Notes under the pieces: model-generated
Seen by the model: only the letters and a program-made list of their open reading frames with translations
What the model was told of the DNA's origin: nothing
The model's database searches: none
Position numbers and translations under genes: made by a program
Source of the DNA: Pseudomonas saudimassiliensis
GTDB lineage: Bacteria; Pseudomonadota; Gammaproteobacteria; Pseudomonadales; Pseudomonadaceae
Direction of reading: 5' to 3'
Assembly (NCBI RefSeq): GCF_000939975.1
Contig: NZ_LK391969.1
Span: forward strand, 1,619,953-1,683,952
DNA: 64,000 nucleotides
In this document: positions 19,949 through 29,130 of the stretch, in pieces
Layout of the letters: the number at the start of each line of letters is the position of its first letter
Numbering within the stretch: position 1 is the stretch's first letter

Positions 19949-22042
19949 ATGTCGGACGTCGTCACACTGGAACGGCAAGGCGCCATTGCCGTGGTCAGAG
20001 TCAACAACCCACCGGTCAACGCGCTGGGCGTAGCGGTTCGCCAGGGGCTGCAGAACAGCTTCCAGACCGCTGAGGCTGACCCCGAGGTGAAGGCCATCGT
20101 CCTGGTTTGTGAAGGCAATACCTTCATCGCCGGTGCCGACATCAAGGAATTCGGCAAGCCGCCGCAGTCCCCGAGCCTGCCCGACGTGGTCAATGGCATC
20201 GAAGCCGGCAGCAAGCCGAGCGTCGCCGTGATCCACGGCACCGCCCTGGGCGGTGGTCTGGAAGTGGCCCTGAGCTGCCACTACCGTATCGCCCGCAAGG
20301 ATGCCAAGGTCGGCCTGCCGGAAGTGAAACTGGGCCTGTTGCCCGGTGCCGGTGGCACCCAGCGCCTGCCCCGCGTGGTTGGCGTGGAGAAAGCCCTGGA
20401 CATGATCGTCAGCGGCGCGCCGATTGCCGCCACTGAAGCCCAGCAATTGGGTGTGGTCGATGAGGTATTCGACGGCGAGCTGCTGGCTGCCGGCCTGGCC
20501 TTCGCGGAACAGCTGATTGCCGAGGGCAAGGGCCCGCGCCGTACCGGCGAGCGCACCGACAAGCTCGAAGGCGTGGACAACGCCGCGCTGGTCGCTGCCA
20601 AGCGAGCCGAGATCGAGAAGAAGACCCCGGGTCTGTTCTCGCCCCAGCGCTGCGTTTCCGCAGTAGAAGCCTCCTTTACCCTGCCGTTGGCAGAAGGTCT
20701 CAAGCGCGAGCGCGAGCTGTTCGGCGAATGCCTGGTGTCGCCCCAGCGCGCCGCCCTGGTACACGCCTTCTTCACCGAGCGCCAGGCCTCCAAGGTCGAT
20801 GGCCTGCCCAAGGACACCCCGGTTCGCGAGATCAACGCGGCGGCTGTCATCGGCGGCGGCACCATGGGTGTCGGCATCGCCATGTGCTTTGCCAACGCCG
20901 GTATTCCGGTGCAGATCCTGGAGATCAGCGAAGATGCCCGTGACAAGGCCATCCAGCGCGCCCGCGATACCTATGGCATGAGCCTCAAGCGCGGCAGCCT
21001 GACCGAAGCGGCACTGGAAAAGCGCATGGCGCTGATCAGTGGCGTAACCGATTACGCCGACCTGGCCCAGGCGGACGTGGTGGTGGAAGCGGTATTCGAA
21101 GATATGAGCGTCAAGCAGAAGGTCTTCGAAGCGCTGGACGCCAACTGCAAGCCCGGCGCCATCCTGGCCAGCAACACCTCCTCGCTGGACCTGAACCAGA
21201 TTGCCCAGTTCACCAAGCGTCCCGAAGACGTGGTCGGCCTGCACTTCTTCAGCCCGGCCAACGTCATGCGGCTGTTGGAAGTGGTGCGCGGCGAGAAGAC
21301 CAGCGACGAAGTGCTGGCTACCGCCATGGCCCTCGGCAAGAAGCTGAAGAAGGTCGCTGTGCCGGTGGGCGTGTGTGACGGTTTCGTCGGCAACCGCATG
21401 GTATTCCAGTACGGTCGCGAGTCCGAATTCCTGCTGGAAGAAGGCGCCACTCCCGAGCAGGTCGACGGCGTGCTGCGCAAGTTCGGCCTGGCCATGGGCC
21501 CGTTCGCCATGCGCGACCTGTCCGGCCTGGATATCGGCCTGGCCATTCGTACCCGCCAGCGCCAGACCCTGCCCGCCGAATTCAAGCTGCCGACCATCCT
21601 CGACAAGATGGCCGCCGCCGGCATGCTCGGTCAGAAGACCGGCAAGGGTTTCTACGTCTACGAGAAGGGTTCGCGCACGCCGCTGCCCAACCCGGAACTG
21701 CCGGCCATCCTCGAAGCCGCGTCCAAGGAGCAAGGCATCGAGCGCCGTGAGCTGAGCGATGAGTACATCATCGAGCGCACCATCTATGCGCTGATCAACG
21801 AAGGGGCAAAGATCCTTGAAGAGGGCATTGCCCAGCGCGCCAGCGACATCGATGTCATCTATATCAATGGCTACGGCTTCCCGGCGCATCAGGGCGGCCC
21901 CATGTTCTATGCTGACGCGGTCGGCCTGGATCGCGTGTACGCGCGGATCTGCGAATTCCACGAGCAGCTGGGTGCCTGGTGGAAGCCGGCCCCGCTGTTG
22001 GAAAAGCTGGCCAAAGAAGGCCGCAAATTCGCCGATCTCTAA
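19949..22042 (+). CDS. Bifunctional enoyl-CoA hydratase / 3-hydroxyacyl-CoA dehydrogenase (FadB-like)
   Basis: A 697-residue multifunctional beta-oxidation enzyme. The N-terminal crotonase domain (about residues 1-190) has GTALGGGLEVALSCHYRIA and the catalytic segment GLPEVKLGLLPGAGGTQRLP with both glutamates. The NAD-binding domain begins near residue 295 with VIGGGTMGVGIAM. Two helical C-terminal domains follow, with LHFFSPANVMRLLEVV and GFVGNRM. It is slightly shorter than classic FadB (about 715). A 26-bp palindrome and two acyl-CoA dehydrogenase genes follow on the same strand. No FadA-type thiolase is adjacent, so the thiolase at 13.3 kb may serve. Confidence 0.95.
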   Translation: MSDVVTLERQGAIAVVRVNNPPVNALGVAVRQGLQNSFQTAEADPEVKAIVLVCEGNTFIAGADIKEFGKPPQSPSLPDVVNGIEAGSKPSVAVIHGTALGGGLEVALSCHYRIARKDAKVGLPEVKLGLLPGAGGTQRLPRVVGVEKALDMIVSGAPIAATEAQQLGVVDEVFDGELLAAGLAFAEQLIAEGKGPRRTGERTDKLEGVDNAALVAAKRAEIEKKTPGLFSPQRCVSAVEASFTLPLAEGLKRERELFGECLVSPQRAALVHAFFTERQASKVDGLPKDTPVREINAAAVIGGGTMGVGIAMCFANAGIPVQILEISEDARDKAIQRARDTYGMSLKRGSLTEAALEKRMALISGVTDYADLAQADVVVEAVFEDMSVKQKVFEALDANCKPGAILASNTSSLDLNQIAQFTKRPEDVVGLHFFSPANVMRLLEVVRGEKTSDEVLATAMALGKKLKKVAVPVGVCDGFVGNRMVFQYGRESEFLLEEGATPEQVDGVLRKFGLAMGPFAMRDLSGLDIGLAIRTRQRQTLPAEFKLPTILDKMAAAGMLGQKTGKGFYVYEKGSRTPLPNPELPAILEAASKEQGIERRELSDEYIIERTIYALINEGAKILEEGIAQRASDIDVIYINGYGFPAHQGGPMFYADAVGLDRVYARICEFHEQLGAWWKPAPLLEKLAKEGRKFADL

Positions 22043-22048
22043 GACTTT

Positions 22049-22074
22049 CTGTGGGCACCCGCGGGTGCCCACAG
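22049..22074. terminator. 26-bp perfect palindrome between the FadB-like and acyl-CoA dehydrogenase genes
   Basis: 12-base arms 22049-22060 and 22063-22074 are perfect complements with only two central bases. As RNA this would form a very stable hairpin just after the FadB-like stop. No T-run follows, so it may set relative expression by protecting the upstream message or attenuating read-through. Confidence 0.6.
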
Positions 22075-22077
22075 CGG

Positions 22078-22085
22078 AATAACAA
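22078..22085 (+). promoter_or_regulatory. Candidate Crc/Hfq catabolite-repression target
   Basis: AATAACAA matches the AANAANAA A-rich motif that Hfq, assisted by Crc, binds in Pseudomonas to block translation. It overlaps the ribosome-binding region (the GAGG at 22087-22090) of the first acyl-CoA dehydrogenase. The crc gene itself is in this window. The site is short, so a chance match is possible. Confidence 0.45.
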
Positions 22086-22097
22086 TGAGGACCCACC

Positions 22098-23294
22098 ATG
22101 GAAATCCATTACACAGCTGAACAAATCGCCTTCCGCGACGAAGTGCGCGCATTCCTCAAGCAGGAACTGCCGGCGGACATCTCCAGCAAGGTCAAGCTCG
22201 GCAAGCACCTGACCAAGGCCGACCACGAGCGCTGGCAGCAGATCCTGTCCAAGAAGGGCTGGTATGCACCGGGCTGGCCGGTCGAGCACGGCGGCACCAA
22301 CTGGGGCCCCGTGGAAAAACACATCTTCGACGAAGAGACCTCCGCCGCTGGCGCTCCGCGCACCATTCCCTTCGGTGTCGCCATGGTCGCCCCGGTGATC
22401 ATCAAGTTCGGTACCGAAGAGCAGAAGCAGAAGTACCTGCCGCGCATCCTGTCCGGTGAAGACTGGTGGTGCCAGGGTTACTCCGAGCCGGGTGCCGGTT
22501 CCGATCTGGCCTCGCTGAAGACCCGTGCGGTACGCGACGGCGACCACTACGTCGTCAACGGCCAGAAGACCTGGACCACCCTGGGCCAGCACGCCAACAT
22601 GATCTTCTGCCTGGTGCGTACCGATCCGGAAGCCCAGCAGCAGCGTGGTATTTCCTTCCTGCTGATCGACATGGCTACCCCGGGCATCACCGTACGGCCG
22701 ATCATCACCCTGGACGGCGACCATGAAGTCAACGAAGTGTTCTTCGATGACGTGCGCGTGCCGGTGGAAAACCTGGTCGGCGAAGAGAACAAGGGCTGGA
22801 CCTGCGCCAAGTACCTGCTGACCCACGAGCGTACTGGCCTGGCCGGTATCGGTTCGTCCAAGGCGGCCCTGAGCCACCTGAAGAAGATCGCCGCCAAACA
22901 GCAGAAGGGTGGCAAGTCGCTGCTGGAAGACCCGCTGTTCCGGGCCCAGATCGCCGAAGTGGAAATGTCCCTGATGGCCGCTGAAATCAGCACCCTGCGT
23001 ATTGTCGCAGCAGCCTCCGAAGGCGGCGTACCGGGCGCGGAAAGCTCCATCCTCAAGGTGCAGGGCACCGAGATCCGCCAGGCCATCACCCACCTTATTC
23101 GCAAGGCCCTCGGCCCGTACGCCCTGCCCTTCCTGCCGGAAGAGCTGGAAGGCGACTACGACGGCGAGTGGCTGGTGGATGACTATGCCGCGGCACCGGC
23201 GTCGACCTACTTCAACATGCGCAAACTGTCGATCTTCGGCGGATCCAACGAGATCCAGAAGAACATCGTCTCGAAAATGATTCTCGAACTCTAA
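22098..23294 (+). CDS. Acyl-CoA dehydrogenase
   Basis: A 398-residue flavoprotein of the acyl-CoA dehydrogenase family. It has the WWCQGYSEPGAGSDLASL flavin-contact segment, the GQKTWTTLGQHA segment, and the C-terminal FGGSNEIQKNIVSK motif that binds FAD in the partner subunit. It oxidises acyl-CoA to 2-enoyl-CoA and passes electrons to ETF (etfBA, 1.3 kb downstream). A second acyl-CoA dehydrogenase follows after 12 bases; such side-by-side unequal pairs can form heterotetramers. A candidate Crc/Hfq site precedes the start. Confidence 0.94.
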   Translation: MEIHYTAEQIAFRDEVRAFLKQELPADISSKVKLGKHLTKADHERWQQILSKKGWYAPGWPVEHGGTNWGPVEKHIFDEETSAAGAPRTIPFGVAMVAPVIIKFGTEEQKQKYLPRILSGEDWWCQGYSEPGAGSDLASLKTRAVRDGDHYVVNGQKTWTTLGQHANMIFCLVRTDPEAQQQRGISFLLIDMATPGITVRPIITLDGDHEVNEVFFDDVRVPVENLVGEENKGWTCAKYLLTHERTGLAGIGSSKAALSHLKKIAAKQQKGGKSLLEDPLFRAQIAEVEMSLMAAEISTLRIVAAASEGGVPGAESSILKVQGTEIRQAITHLIRKALGPYALPFLPEELEGDYDGEWLVDDYAAAPASTYFNMRKLSIFGGSNEIQKNIVSKMILEL

Positions 23295-23306
23295 GGAGCG
23301 CCGATC

Positions 23307-24440
23307 ATGGACTTCAAATTGACCGAAGAGCAACAGATGCTCCAGGACACCGCGGCCCGCCTGGTACGCGACGTTTACACCTTTGAAAAGCGCCTCGAGT
23401 TCAGCGCCAGCGACGCCGGTTTCAGCACCGACTTCTGGCAGCAGCTGGGTGAGCTGGGCCTGACCGCCATCCCCTTCGCCGAGGAACTGGGCGGCTTTGG
23501 CGGCAGCGGCGTGGAAACCATGCTGATCATGGAACAACTGGGCCGCGGCATCTGCCTGGAACCCTACATGGAATCCGTGGTACTGGCCGGCGGCCTGATC
23601 GGCCAGCTGGGCAGCGAGCAGCAAAAGGAAGAACTGCTGGGCGCTATCGCCAGCGGTGAGCTGCAGGCCGCCGTCGCGCTGGATGAGCCGAGCAGCCACT
23701 ACAACCTGTTCGACGTGCAGACCATGGCCAAGCAGACCGGCAGCGACTGGACCCTGAACGGTCGCAAGGCCGTGGTAATCGGCGGCCACACCGCAGGCAA
23801 GATCATTGTCTCCGCGCGTACCGCTGGCGATGTGCGTGACCAGCAAGGCATCAGCCTGTTCATCATCGACCCGAATGCGGCCGGTGTAACCCGTCGCGTA
23901 TACGCCACTGTCGATGGCCGCAAGGGTTGTGAACTGTTCCTGGAAAACGCCAAGGGCGAGCTGCTGGGCACCGCGGGTGACGCCTATGACGCCATCCGTT
24001 ACCAGAGCGGCCGCGCCATTGCCGCCCTGTGTGGCGAGGCCGTTGGCGCCATGCGGGTCGCCTGCGACCTGACCCTGGAATACCTGAAGACCCGCAAACA
24101 GTTCGGCGTGCCGATCGGCAAGTTCCAGGTACTGCAACACCGCATGGTCGACATGATCAGCGAGCTGGAGCGCGCCACCTCCATGGCCATCCTGGCAGCC
24201 AGCCTGGCCGACGAGAAGGACAGCGACGATCGCAGCGCCAAGCTGTCCGCCGCCAAGTTCATCGTCAACCGCGCGGCCCGTTATGTCGCCGAGCAGTGCA
24301 TCCAGCTGCATGGCGGCATCGCCATGACCTGGGAGTACAACGGCGCCCACTACGCCAAGCGCCTGGTCATGATCAGCCACCAGTTCGGTGATGATGATCA
24401 TCACCTGGAAGCCTATTCCAACCAGCTGGTTGTTGCCTGA
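23307..24440 (+). CDS. Acyl-CoA dehydrogenase (second, shorter paralogue)
   Basis: A 377-residue acyl-CoA dehydrogenase-family protein. It keeps the N-terminal helical domain, the GRKAVVIGGHTAGKIIVSART beta-domain, TRKQFGVPIGKFQVLQHRM, and the C-terminal CIQLHGGIAMTWEY segment. It diverges strongly from its neighbour, in line with the beta-type partner of heteromeric acyl-CoA dehydrogenases, where only one subunit supplies the catalytic base. I could not place the catalytic Glu with certainty. A strong intrinsic terminator follows. Confidence 0.92.
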   Translation: MDFKLTEEQQMLQDTAARLVRDVYTFEKRLEFSASDAGFSTDFWQQLGELGLTAIPFAEELGGFGGSGVETMLIMEQLGRGICLEPYMESVVLAGGLIGQLGSEQQKEELLGAIASGELQAAVALDEPSSHYNLFDVQTMAKQTGSDWTLNGRKAVVIGGHTAGKIIVSARTAGDVRDQQGISLFIIDPNAAGVTRRVYATVDGRKGCELFLENAKGELLGTAGDAYDAIRYQSGRAIAALCGEAVGAMRVACDLTLEYLKTRKQFGVPIGKFQVLQHRMVDMISELERATSMAILAASLADEKDSDDRSAKLSAAKFIVNRAARYVAEQCIQLHGGIAMTWEYNGAHYAKRLVMISHQFGDDDHHLEAYSNQLVVA

Positions 24441-24452
24441 GGCTGACCTCCC

Positions 24453-24489
24453 GGCGGGAAAAACAGCGGTTTGTCCTGTTTTTCCCGCC
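24453..24489 (+). terminator. Rho-independent terminator after the acyl-CoA dehydrogenase operon
   Basis: Arms 24453-24466 (GGCGGGAAAAACAG) and 24476-24489 are perfect 14-bp complements around a nine-base loop. The stem contains the A and T runs. It ends the FadB-like / acyl-CoA dehydrogenase unit and separates it from etfBA. Confidence 0.85.
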
Positions 24490-24612
24490 AATTCATTTCA
24501 AACAGGCGGTCTGGGTACTATCGGACAAGAAAACTGCCCGGTATGCTAAGGCCCCTTTTAAATGTCACGCGCCCCGTCGGGCGTTTCACAGATCTGCGGA
24601 GGACTAACGTCC

Positions 24613-25494
24613 ATGAAAATCCTCGTCGCCGTAAAGCGCGTGGTTGACTACAACGTCAAGGTTCGCGTCAAGGCGGACAACAGCGGTGTCGACCTCGCCA
24701 ACGTCAAGATGTCCATGAACCCCTTCTGCGAAATCGCCGTGGAAGAGGCCGTACGCCTGAAAGAGAAAGGCGTGGTTGACTACAACGTCAAGGTTCGCGT
24801 CAAGGCGGACAACAGCGGTGTCGACCTCGCCAACGTCAAGATGTCCATGAACCCCTTCTGCGAAATCGCCGTGGAAGAGGCCGTACGCCTGAAAGAGAAA
24901 GGCGTGGCCACTGAAATCGTCGCTGTCACTGTCGGCCCGACCGCCGCCCAGGAACAGCTGCGTACCGCTTTGGCACTGGGCGCCGACCGCGCCATCCTGG
25001 TCGAGTCCACCGACGAGCTGAACTCGCTGTCCATCGCCAAGCTGCTCAAGGCAGTGGTGGACAAGGAACAGCCCCAGCTGGTCATTCTCGGCAAGCAGGC
25101 CATCGACTCGGACAACAACCAGACCGGCCAGATGCTGGCTGCGCTCTCCGGCTACGCCCAGGGCACCTTCGCCTCCGCCGTCAATGTGGATGGCGAGCGC
25201 GTCAAGGTCACCCGCGAGATCGACGGCGGTCTGCAGACCGTTGACCTGAAGCTCCCGGCCATCGTCACCACCGACCTGCGCCTGAACGAGCCGCGCTACG
25301 CCTCCTTGCCGAACATCATGAAGGCCAAGAAGAAGCCGCTGGAGACTCTCAAGCCGGAAGAACTGGGCGTGAGCACTACCTCCACCCTGAGCACCGTCAA
25401 GGTCGAAGCCCCGGCTGCCCGCAGCGCTGGCATCAAGGTCAAGACTGTCGACGAGCTGGTCGACAAACTGAAGAATGAAGCCAAGGTGATCTGA
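24613..25494 (+). CDS. etfB: Electron transfer flavoprotein beta subunit with in-frame 44-residue tandem duplication
   Basis: EtfB binds AMP and, with EtfA, shuttles electrons from acyl-CoA dehydrogenases to the ETF-quinone oxidoreductase. The protein starts [10 protein letters not shown] and keeps [27 protein letters not shown] and the family C-terminus. It is 293 residues, where the family norm is about 249. The excess is one extra copy of residues 10-53, present again at 54-97. The reading frame is intact. The ATG at 24613 follows a GGAGGA site; an upstream in-frame ATG at 24562 is not supported. The duplication falls in the N-terminal nucleotide-binding region and could change folding or AMP binding. 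etfA follows after one base. Confidence 0.93.
   Translation: MKILVAVKRVVDYNVKVRVKADNSGVDLANVKMSMNPFCEIAVEEAVRLKEKGVVDYNVKVRVKADNSGVDLANVKMSMNPFCEIAVEEAVRLKEKGVATEIVAVTVGPTAAQEQLRTALALGADRAILVESTDELNSLSIAKLLKAVVDKEQPQLVILGKQAIDSDNNQTGQMLAALSGYAQGTFASAVNVDGERVKVTREIDGGLQTVDLKLPAIVTTDLRLNEPRYASLPNIMKAKKKPLETLKPEELGVSTTSTLSTVKVEAPAARSAGIKVKTVDELVDKLKNEAKVI
24638..24907 (+). repeat. 132-bp perfect tandem duplication inside etfB
   Basis: Unit one is 24638-24769 and unit two is 24770-24901. I see no mismatch between them. The six-base word GCGTGG occurs at both unit starts (24638-24643 and 24770-24775) and again just after unit two (24902-24907), as expected for slippage or recombination between short direct repeats. 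The length is a multiple of three, so the frame survives. Identity at every position implies a recent event or an assembly artefact. Confidence 0.95.
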
Positions 25495-26248
25495 CATGAC
25501 GATTCTGGTTATTGCTGAACACAACAACGCCGAACTGAATGCCGCCACCCTGAACACCGTGGCTGCTGCCGCTGCCATCGGTGGCGATATTGAGGTCCTG
25601 GTCGCTGGTGCCGGTTGTGGCGCCGTGGCTGAAGCCGCTGCCAAAGTGGCTGGTGTCTCCAAGGTCCTGCTGGCCGACAACGCCGCCTACGCCAACCAGC
25701 TGCCGGAGAACATCTCCCTGCTGATCGCCGAGCTGGGCAAGGGCTACAGCCACATCCTGGCCCCGGCCAGCACCAACGGCAAGAACTACCTGCCGCGCGT
25801 GGCGGCCCTGCTGGACGTCGACCAGATCTCCGAGATCATCGCCGTGGAAAGCGCCGACACCTTCAAGCGCCCGATCTACGCCGGTAACGCTATCGCCACC
25901 GTCAAGTCCGACGCCGCGATCAAGGTCATCACCGTGCGCAGCACCGGCTTTGACGCCGTGGCTGCCGAAGGTGGCAGTGCTGCGGTAGAAGCGGTTGCCT
26001 CCGCCCAGGACGCCGGCACCTCCGCCTTTGTGGGCGAAGAACTGGCCAAGTCCGACCGTCCCGAGCTGGCTGGTGCCAAGATCGTGGTCTCCGGTGGTCG
26101 CGGCATGCAGAACGGCGACAACTTCCAGCTGCTGTACGGCCTGGCCGACAAGCTGGGCGCTGCCGTAGGTGCCTCGCGCGCTGCAGTGGACGCAGGCTTT
26201 GTGCCCAACGACATGCAGGTCGGCCAGACCGGCAAGATCGTTGCTCCC

Positions 26249-26614
<366 letters not shown>

Positions 26615-26648
26615 AAAGCTGCTAGCTAAAAGCTGGAAGCTTGAAGCG

Positions 26649-26692
26649 AAAAACAAACCCCTGGCTCGAAAGAGTCGGGGGTTTTGTTTTTT
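26649..26692 (+). terminator. Rho-independent terminator after etfBA
   Basis: A long stem with AAAACAAACCCC on the left and GGGGGTTTTGTTTT on the right, around CTGGCTCGAAAGAGTC, ending in a T-run. It lies beyond the duplicated etfA tail, so the duplication is inside the transcribed unit. Confidence 0.9.
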
Positions 26693-26748
26693 AGAGGTAA
26701 GAGCCCGCAGCGCACCTGGCAACCCAAACCCCATCCCACCCCTCTGAC

Positions 26749-26762
26749 CTGATCCTGGTCAA
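26749..26762 (+). promoter_or_regulatory. Imperfect ANR/FNR-type box upstream of trhP
   Basis: CTGATCCTGGTCAA differs from TTGATNNNNATCAA at one base in each half. Its centre (26755.5) is about 41 bases before the start expected from a TATCCT -10 at 26785-26790, the class II activator position. The match is weak enough to be chance. Confidence 0.3.
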
Positions 26763-26824
26763 TGCCCCCGCCCGCGCATGGGGATATCCTCCCCGCCCCT
26801 CTTGTCTTGTAAACAGGATCACCC

Positions 26825-28132
26825 ATGCCCCAAGCACCCGAACTGCTGGCCCCGGCCGGCACCCTCAAGGCCATGCGCTACGCCTTTGCCTATGGCGCCG
26901 ATGCGGTCTATGCCGGCCAGCCGCGCTATAGCCTGCGTGTGCGCGAAAACGATTTTCATAACCCGGCGGTGTTGGCCGAGGCGATTGCCGAAGCCCATGC
27001 GCTGGGCAAGAAGTTCTACCTGGCGAGCAATATCGCCGCGCATAACAGCAAGGTGGCGACTTACGTGCGCGACCTTGAGGAAATCATTGCCATGGGCCCC
27101 GACGCACTGATCATGTCCGACCCCGGGCTGATCATGCTGGTGCGCGAGCACTGGCCGCAGATGCCGGTGCACCTGTCGGTGCAGGCCAACGCCACCAATT
27201 GGGCCACCGTGAAATTCTGGCAGCAACAGGGCCTGGAGCGGGTGATCCTGTCCCGGGAGCTGTCGCTGGACGAGCTGGAGGACATTCGCCGTCACTGCCC
27301 GGACATGGAACTGGAGGTGTTCGTACACGGTGCGCTGTGCATTGCCTACTCGGGGCGCTGCCTGTTGTCCGGCTACTTCAACCACCGGGACGCCAACCAG
27401 GGCGCCTGTACCAATGCCTGCCGCTGGAAATACGACCTGCAGCCGGCCCAGGAAACCGCCGAGGGCAATGTCGAGCCGGTCGCCGCGCCCCAGGTGGTAG
27501 AACCGCAGCCGGTCTATCTGCTCAACCAGAGCGACAAGCCGGACGAGCAGATGGCCATCGAGGAAGATGAGCACGGCACCTACATCATGAACTCCAAGGA
27601 CCTGCGCGCGGTGCAGCATGTGCAGCGGTTCGTCGATATGGGCATGCATTCCCTGAAGATCGAGGGCCGCACCAAGTCCCATTTCTACGTGGCGCGCACG
27701 GTGCAGACCTACCGCCGGGCAATCGATGACGCCGTGGCCGGCCGGCCCTTCGACCTGGGCTTGATGGATGATCTGGAAAGCCTGGCCAACCGGGGCTACA
27801 CCGAAGGTTTCTACCGCCGCCACCCGCCGGGGGTCTACCAGAACTACGAACAGGGCAGCTCGCGGATGCTGCGCCATCAGTTTGTCGGCGAGGTGCTGGA
27901 AGACCTGGGCGACTGGTTGAGCATCGAGGTGAAGAATCGCTTCGCGGTGGGTGACCAGATGGAACTAATGACCCCGGCGGGCAATCATAGCTTCGCTTTG
28001 ACTTCACTGCTGGACCGGCGCGGGGAATCGGCGGACGTGGCACCGGGCAACGGGCATATCGTGCGCATTCCCAAACCGCTCGGGCTGGACGTGAGCATGG
28101 GGCTGCTGCTGCGCTATCTACCGACTGCATAA
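26825..28132 (+). CDS. trhP: U32-family tRNA 5-hydroxyuridine synthesis protein TrhP (YegQ)
   Basis: A 435-residue peptidase-U32-family protein. The U32 signature ELEVFVHGALCIAYSGRC is followed by the conserved cysteines of GACTNACRW, which hold an iron-sulfur cluster. In E. coli, YegQ/TrhP makes 5-hydroxyuridine at tRNA position 34 using prephenate and no oxygen. The N-terminus PELLAPAGTLKAMRYAFAYG is standard for the family. It is a single gene after the etfBA terminator, with a weak ANR-like box upstream. Confidence 0.93.
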   Translation: MPQAPELLAPAGTLKAMRYAFAYGADAVYAGQPRYSLRVRENDFHNPAVLAEAIAEAHALGKKFYLASNIAAHNSKVATYVRDLEEIIAMGPDALIMSDPGLIMLVREHWPQMPVHLSVQANATNWATVKFWQQQGLERVILSRELSLDELEDIRRHCPDMELEVFVHGALCIAYSGRCLLSGYFNHRDANQGACTNACRWKYDLQPAQETAEGNVEPVAAPQVVEPQPVYLLNQSDKPDEQMAIEEDEHGTYIMNSKDLRAVQHVQRFVDMGMHSLKIEGRTKSHFYVARTVQTYRRAIDDAVAGRPFDLGLMDDLESLANRGYTEGFYRRHPPGVYQNYEQGSSRMLRHQFVGEVLEDLGDWLSIEVKNRFAVGDQMELMTPAGNHSFALTSLLDRRGESADVAPGNGHIVRIPKPLGLDVSMGLLLRYLPTA

Positions 28133-28224
28133 CGGCGCTCCCAAGAGGCTCGCGCTGGCGTTCCGATCATGGTTTACTTGCGCGCTCCACTGACCCCAAC
28201 CTTCATCAGGAGCGCGTATCCATC

Positions 28225-29022
28225 ATGGATTGGTTGCACGTTGTTGTCCTTGCCCTGCTCCAGGGCCTCACTGAATTTCTCCCAGTTTCCAGCTCTGCGC
28301 ACCTGATTCTGGTACCGGCCCTCACCGGTTGGCCGGACCAGGGTCTGGCGTTCGACGTCGCTCTGCACTTCGGCAGCCTGTTCGCCGTGCTGCTGTACTT
28401 CCGCCGCGACCTGATTGCCATGACTGCCAGCTGGACCCGGTCGCTGGCCACCCGCCAGCCGGATGACGATGCCCGACTCGCCTGGGGCGTACTATTCGCC
28501 ACCATTCCCGTGGGTCTGGCCGGCCTGCTGTTCAAGGACACCATCGAGGAATATCTTCGTTCCCCCTTTTACTTGGCAATCGGTCTGATCGTCTTCGGGT
28601 TGCTGCTGGGTTGGGCGGACTGGCGCTTCCGGGGCAACCGCACCGAAAGCCAGATGACCTGGAAGGATGTCCTGGTGATCGGCTGCGCCCAGGCCCTGGC
28701 ACTGGTGCCCGGCACCTCGCGCGCCGGTATCACCATTACTGCGGCGCTGATGCTGGGGCTCAGCCGGGAAGCCGCCTCGCGCTTCTCCTTCCTGCTGTCG
28801 ATCCCGGTGATCCTGTTGGCCTGCCTGCTCAAGACCAAGGACCTGGTTGAAGCCCAGGTACCGGTGGAGTGGGGCGCCATGGCGCTAGGCGTGCTGGTCG
28901 CTGCGGTCAGCGCCTTCCTCTGCATCCACTACTTCCTGGTCTTTATCAAGCGCATCGGCATGCAGCCCTTCGTCATCTACCGGATTCTGCTGGGGATTGC
29001 CTTGCTGGCGGTATTCTACTGA
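28225..29022 (+). CDS. uppP: Undecaprenyl-diphosphatase UppP (BacA)
   Basis: A 265-residue polytopic inner-membrane enzyme that recycles the undecaprenyl carrier lipid for peptidoglycan and other glycans. Motif one is QGLTEFLPVSSSAHL (residues 13-27) with the catalytic glutamate and serines. Motif two is PGTSRAGITITAALMLG with the catalytic Arg/Ser. About eight hydrophobic segments are visible. A CAGGAGCG ribosome site precedes the ATG. Three hairpins follow in the convergent space towards the TonB receptor. Confidence 0.97.
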   Translation: MDWLHVVVLALLQGLTEFLPVSSSAHLILVPALTGWPDQGLAFDVALHFGSLFAVLLYFRRDLIAMTASWTRSLATRQPDDDARLAWGVLFATIPVGLAGLLFKDTIEEYLRSPFYLAIGLIVFGLLLGWADWRFRGNRTESQMTWKDVLVIGCAQALALVPGTSRAGITITAALMLGLSREAASRFSFLLSIPVILLACLLKTKDLVEAQVPVEWGAMALGVLVAAVSAFLCIHYFLVFIKRIGMQPFVIYRILLGIALLAVFY

Positions 29023-29029
29023 CCTGGGC

Positions 29030-29077
29030 GTGTCGAGCGGCTGCTCGACACAGGAGCAGGGGCTGGGGCCCCTGTTT
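29030..29077. terminator. Paired hairpins between convergent uppP and the TonB receptor gene
   Basis: GTGTCGAGC (29030-29038) pairs with 29043-29051. CAGGGGC (29057-29063) pairs with 29068-29074 and is followed by TTT. A third small stem (GACGAGC with GCTCGTC) lies near 29093-29110. Together they probably end transcription from both sides. Confidence 0.65.
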
Positions 29078-29130
29078 GCTGACAGGCCATGGACGAGCTG
29101 GTGCTCGTCCCCCCCAGGACAGCTACTACC

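Noticed and set aside
19901..22099. Antisense open frame (732 codons) across the FadB-like gene
   Set aside because: Same reason: it is the complement of a well-conserved bifunctional enzyme and shows no domain.
21864..24491. Long antisense open frame (875 codons) across the two acyl-CoA dehydrogenases
   Set aside because: It mirrors GC-rich codon bias of the plus-strand genes, has a low-complexity Gly/Leu/Gln-rich translation, and the plus strand encodes clear enzymes.
24562..24612. Upstream ATG for etfB
   Set aside because: It would add 17 residues not seen in the family, and a good GGAGGA site precedes 24613.
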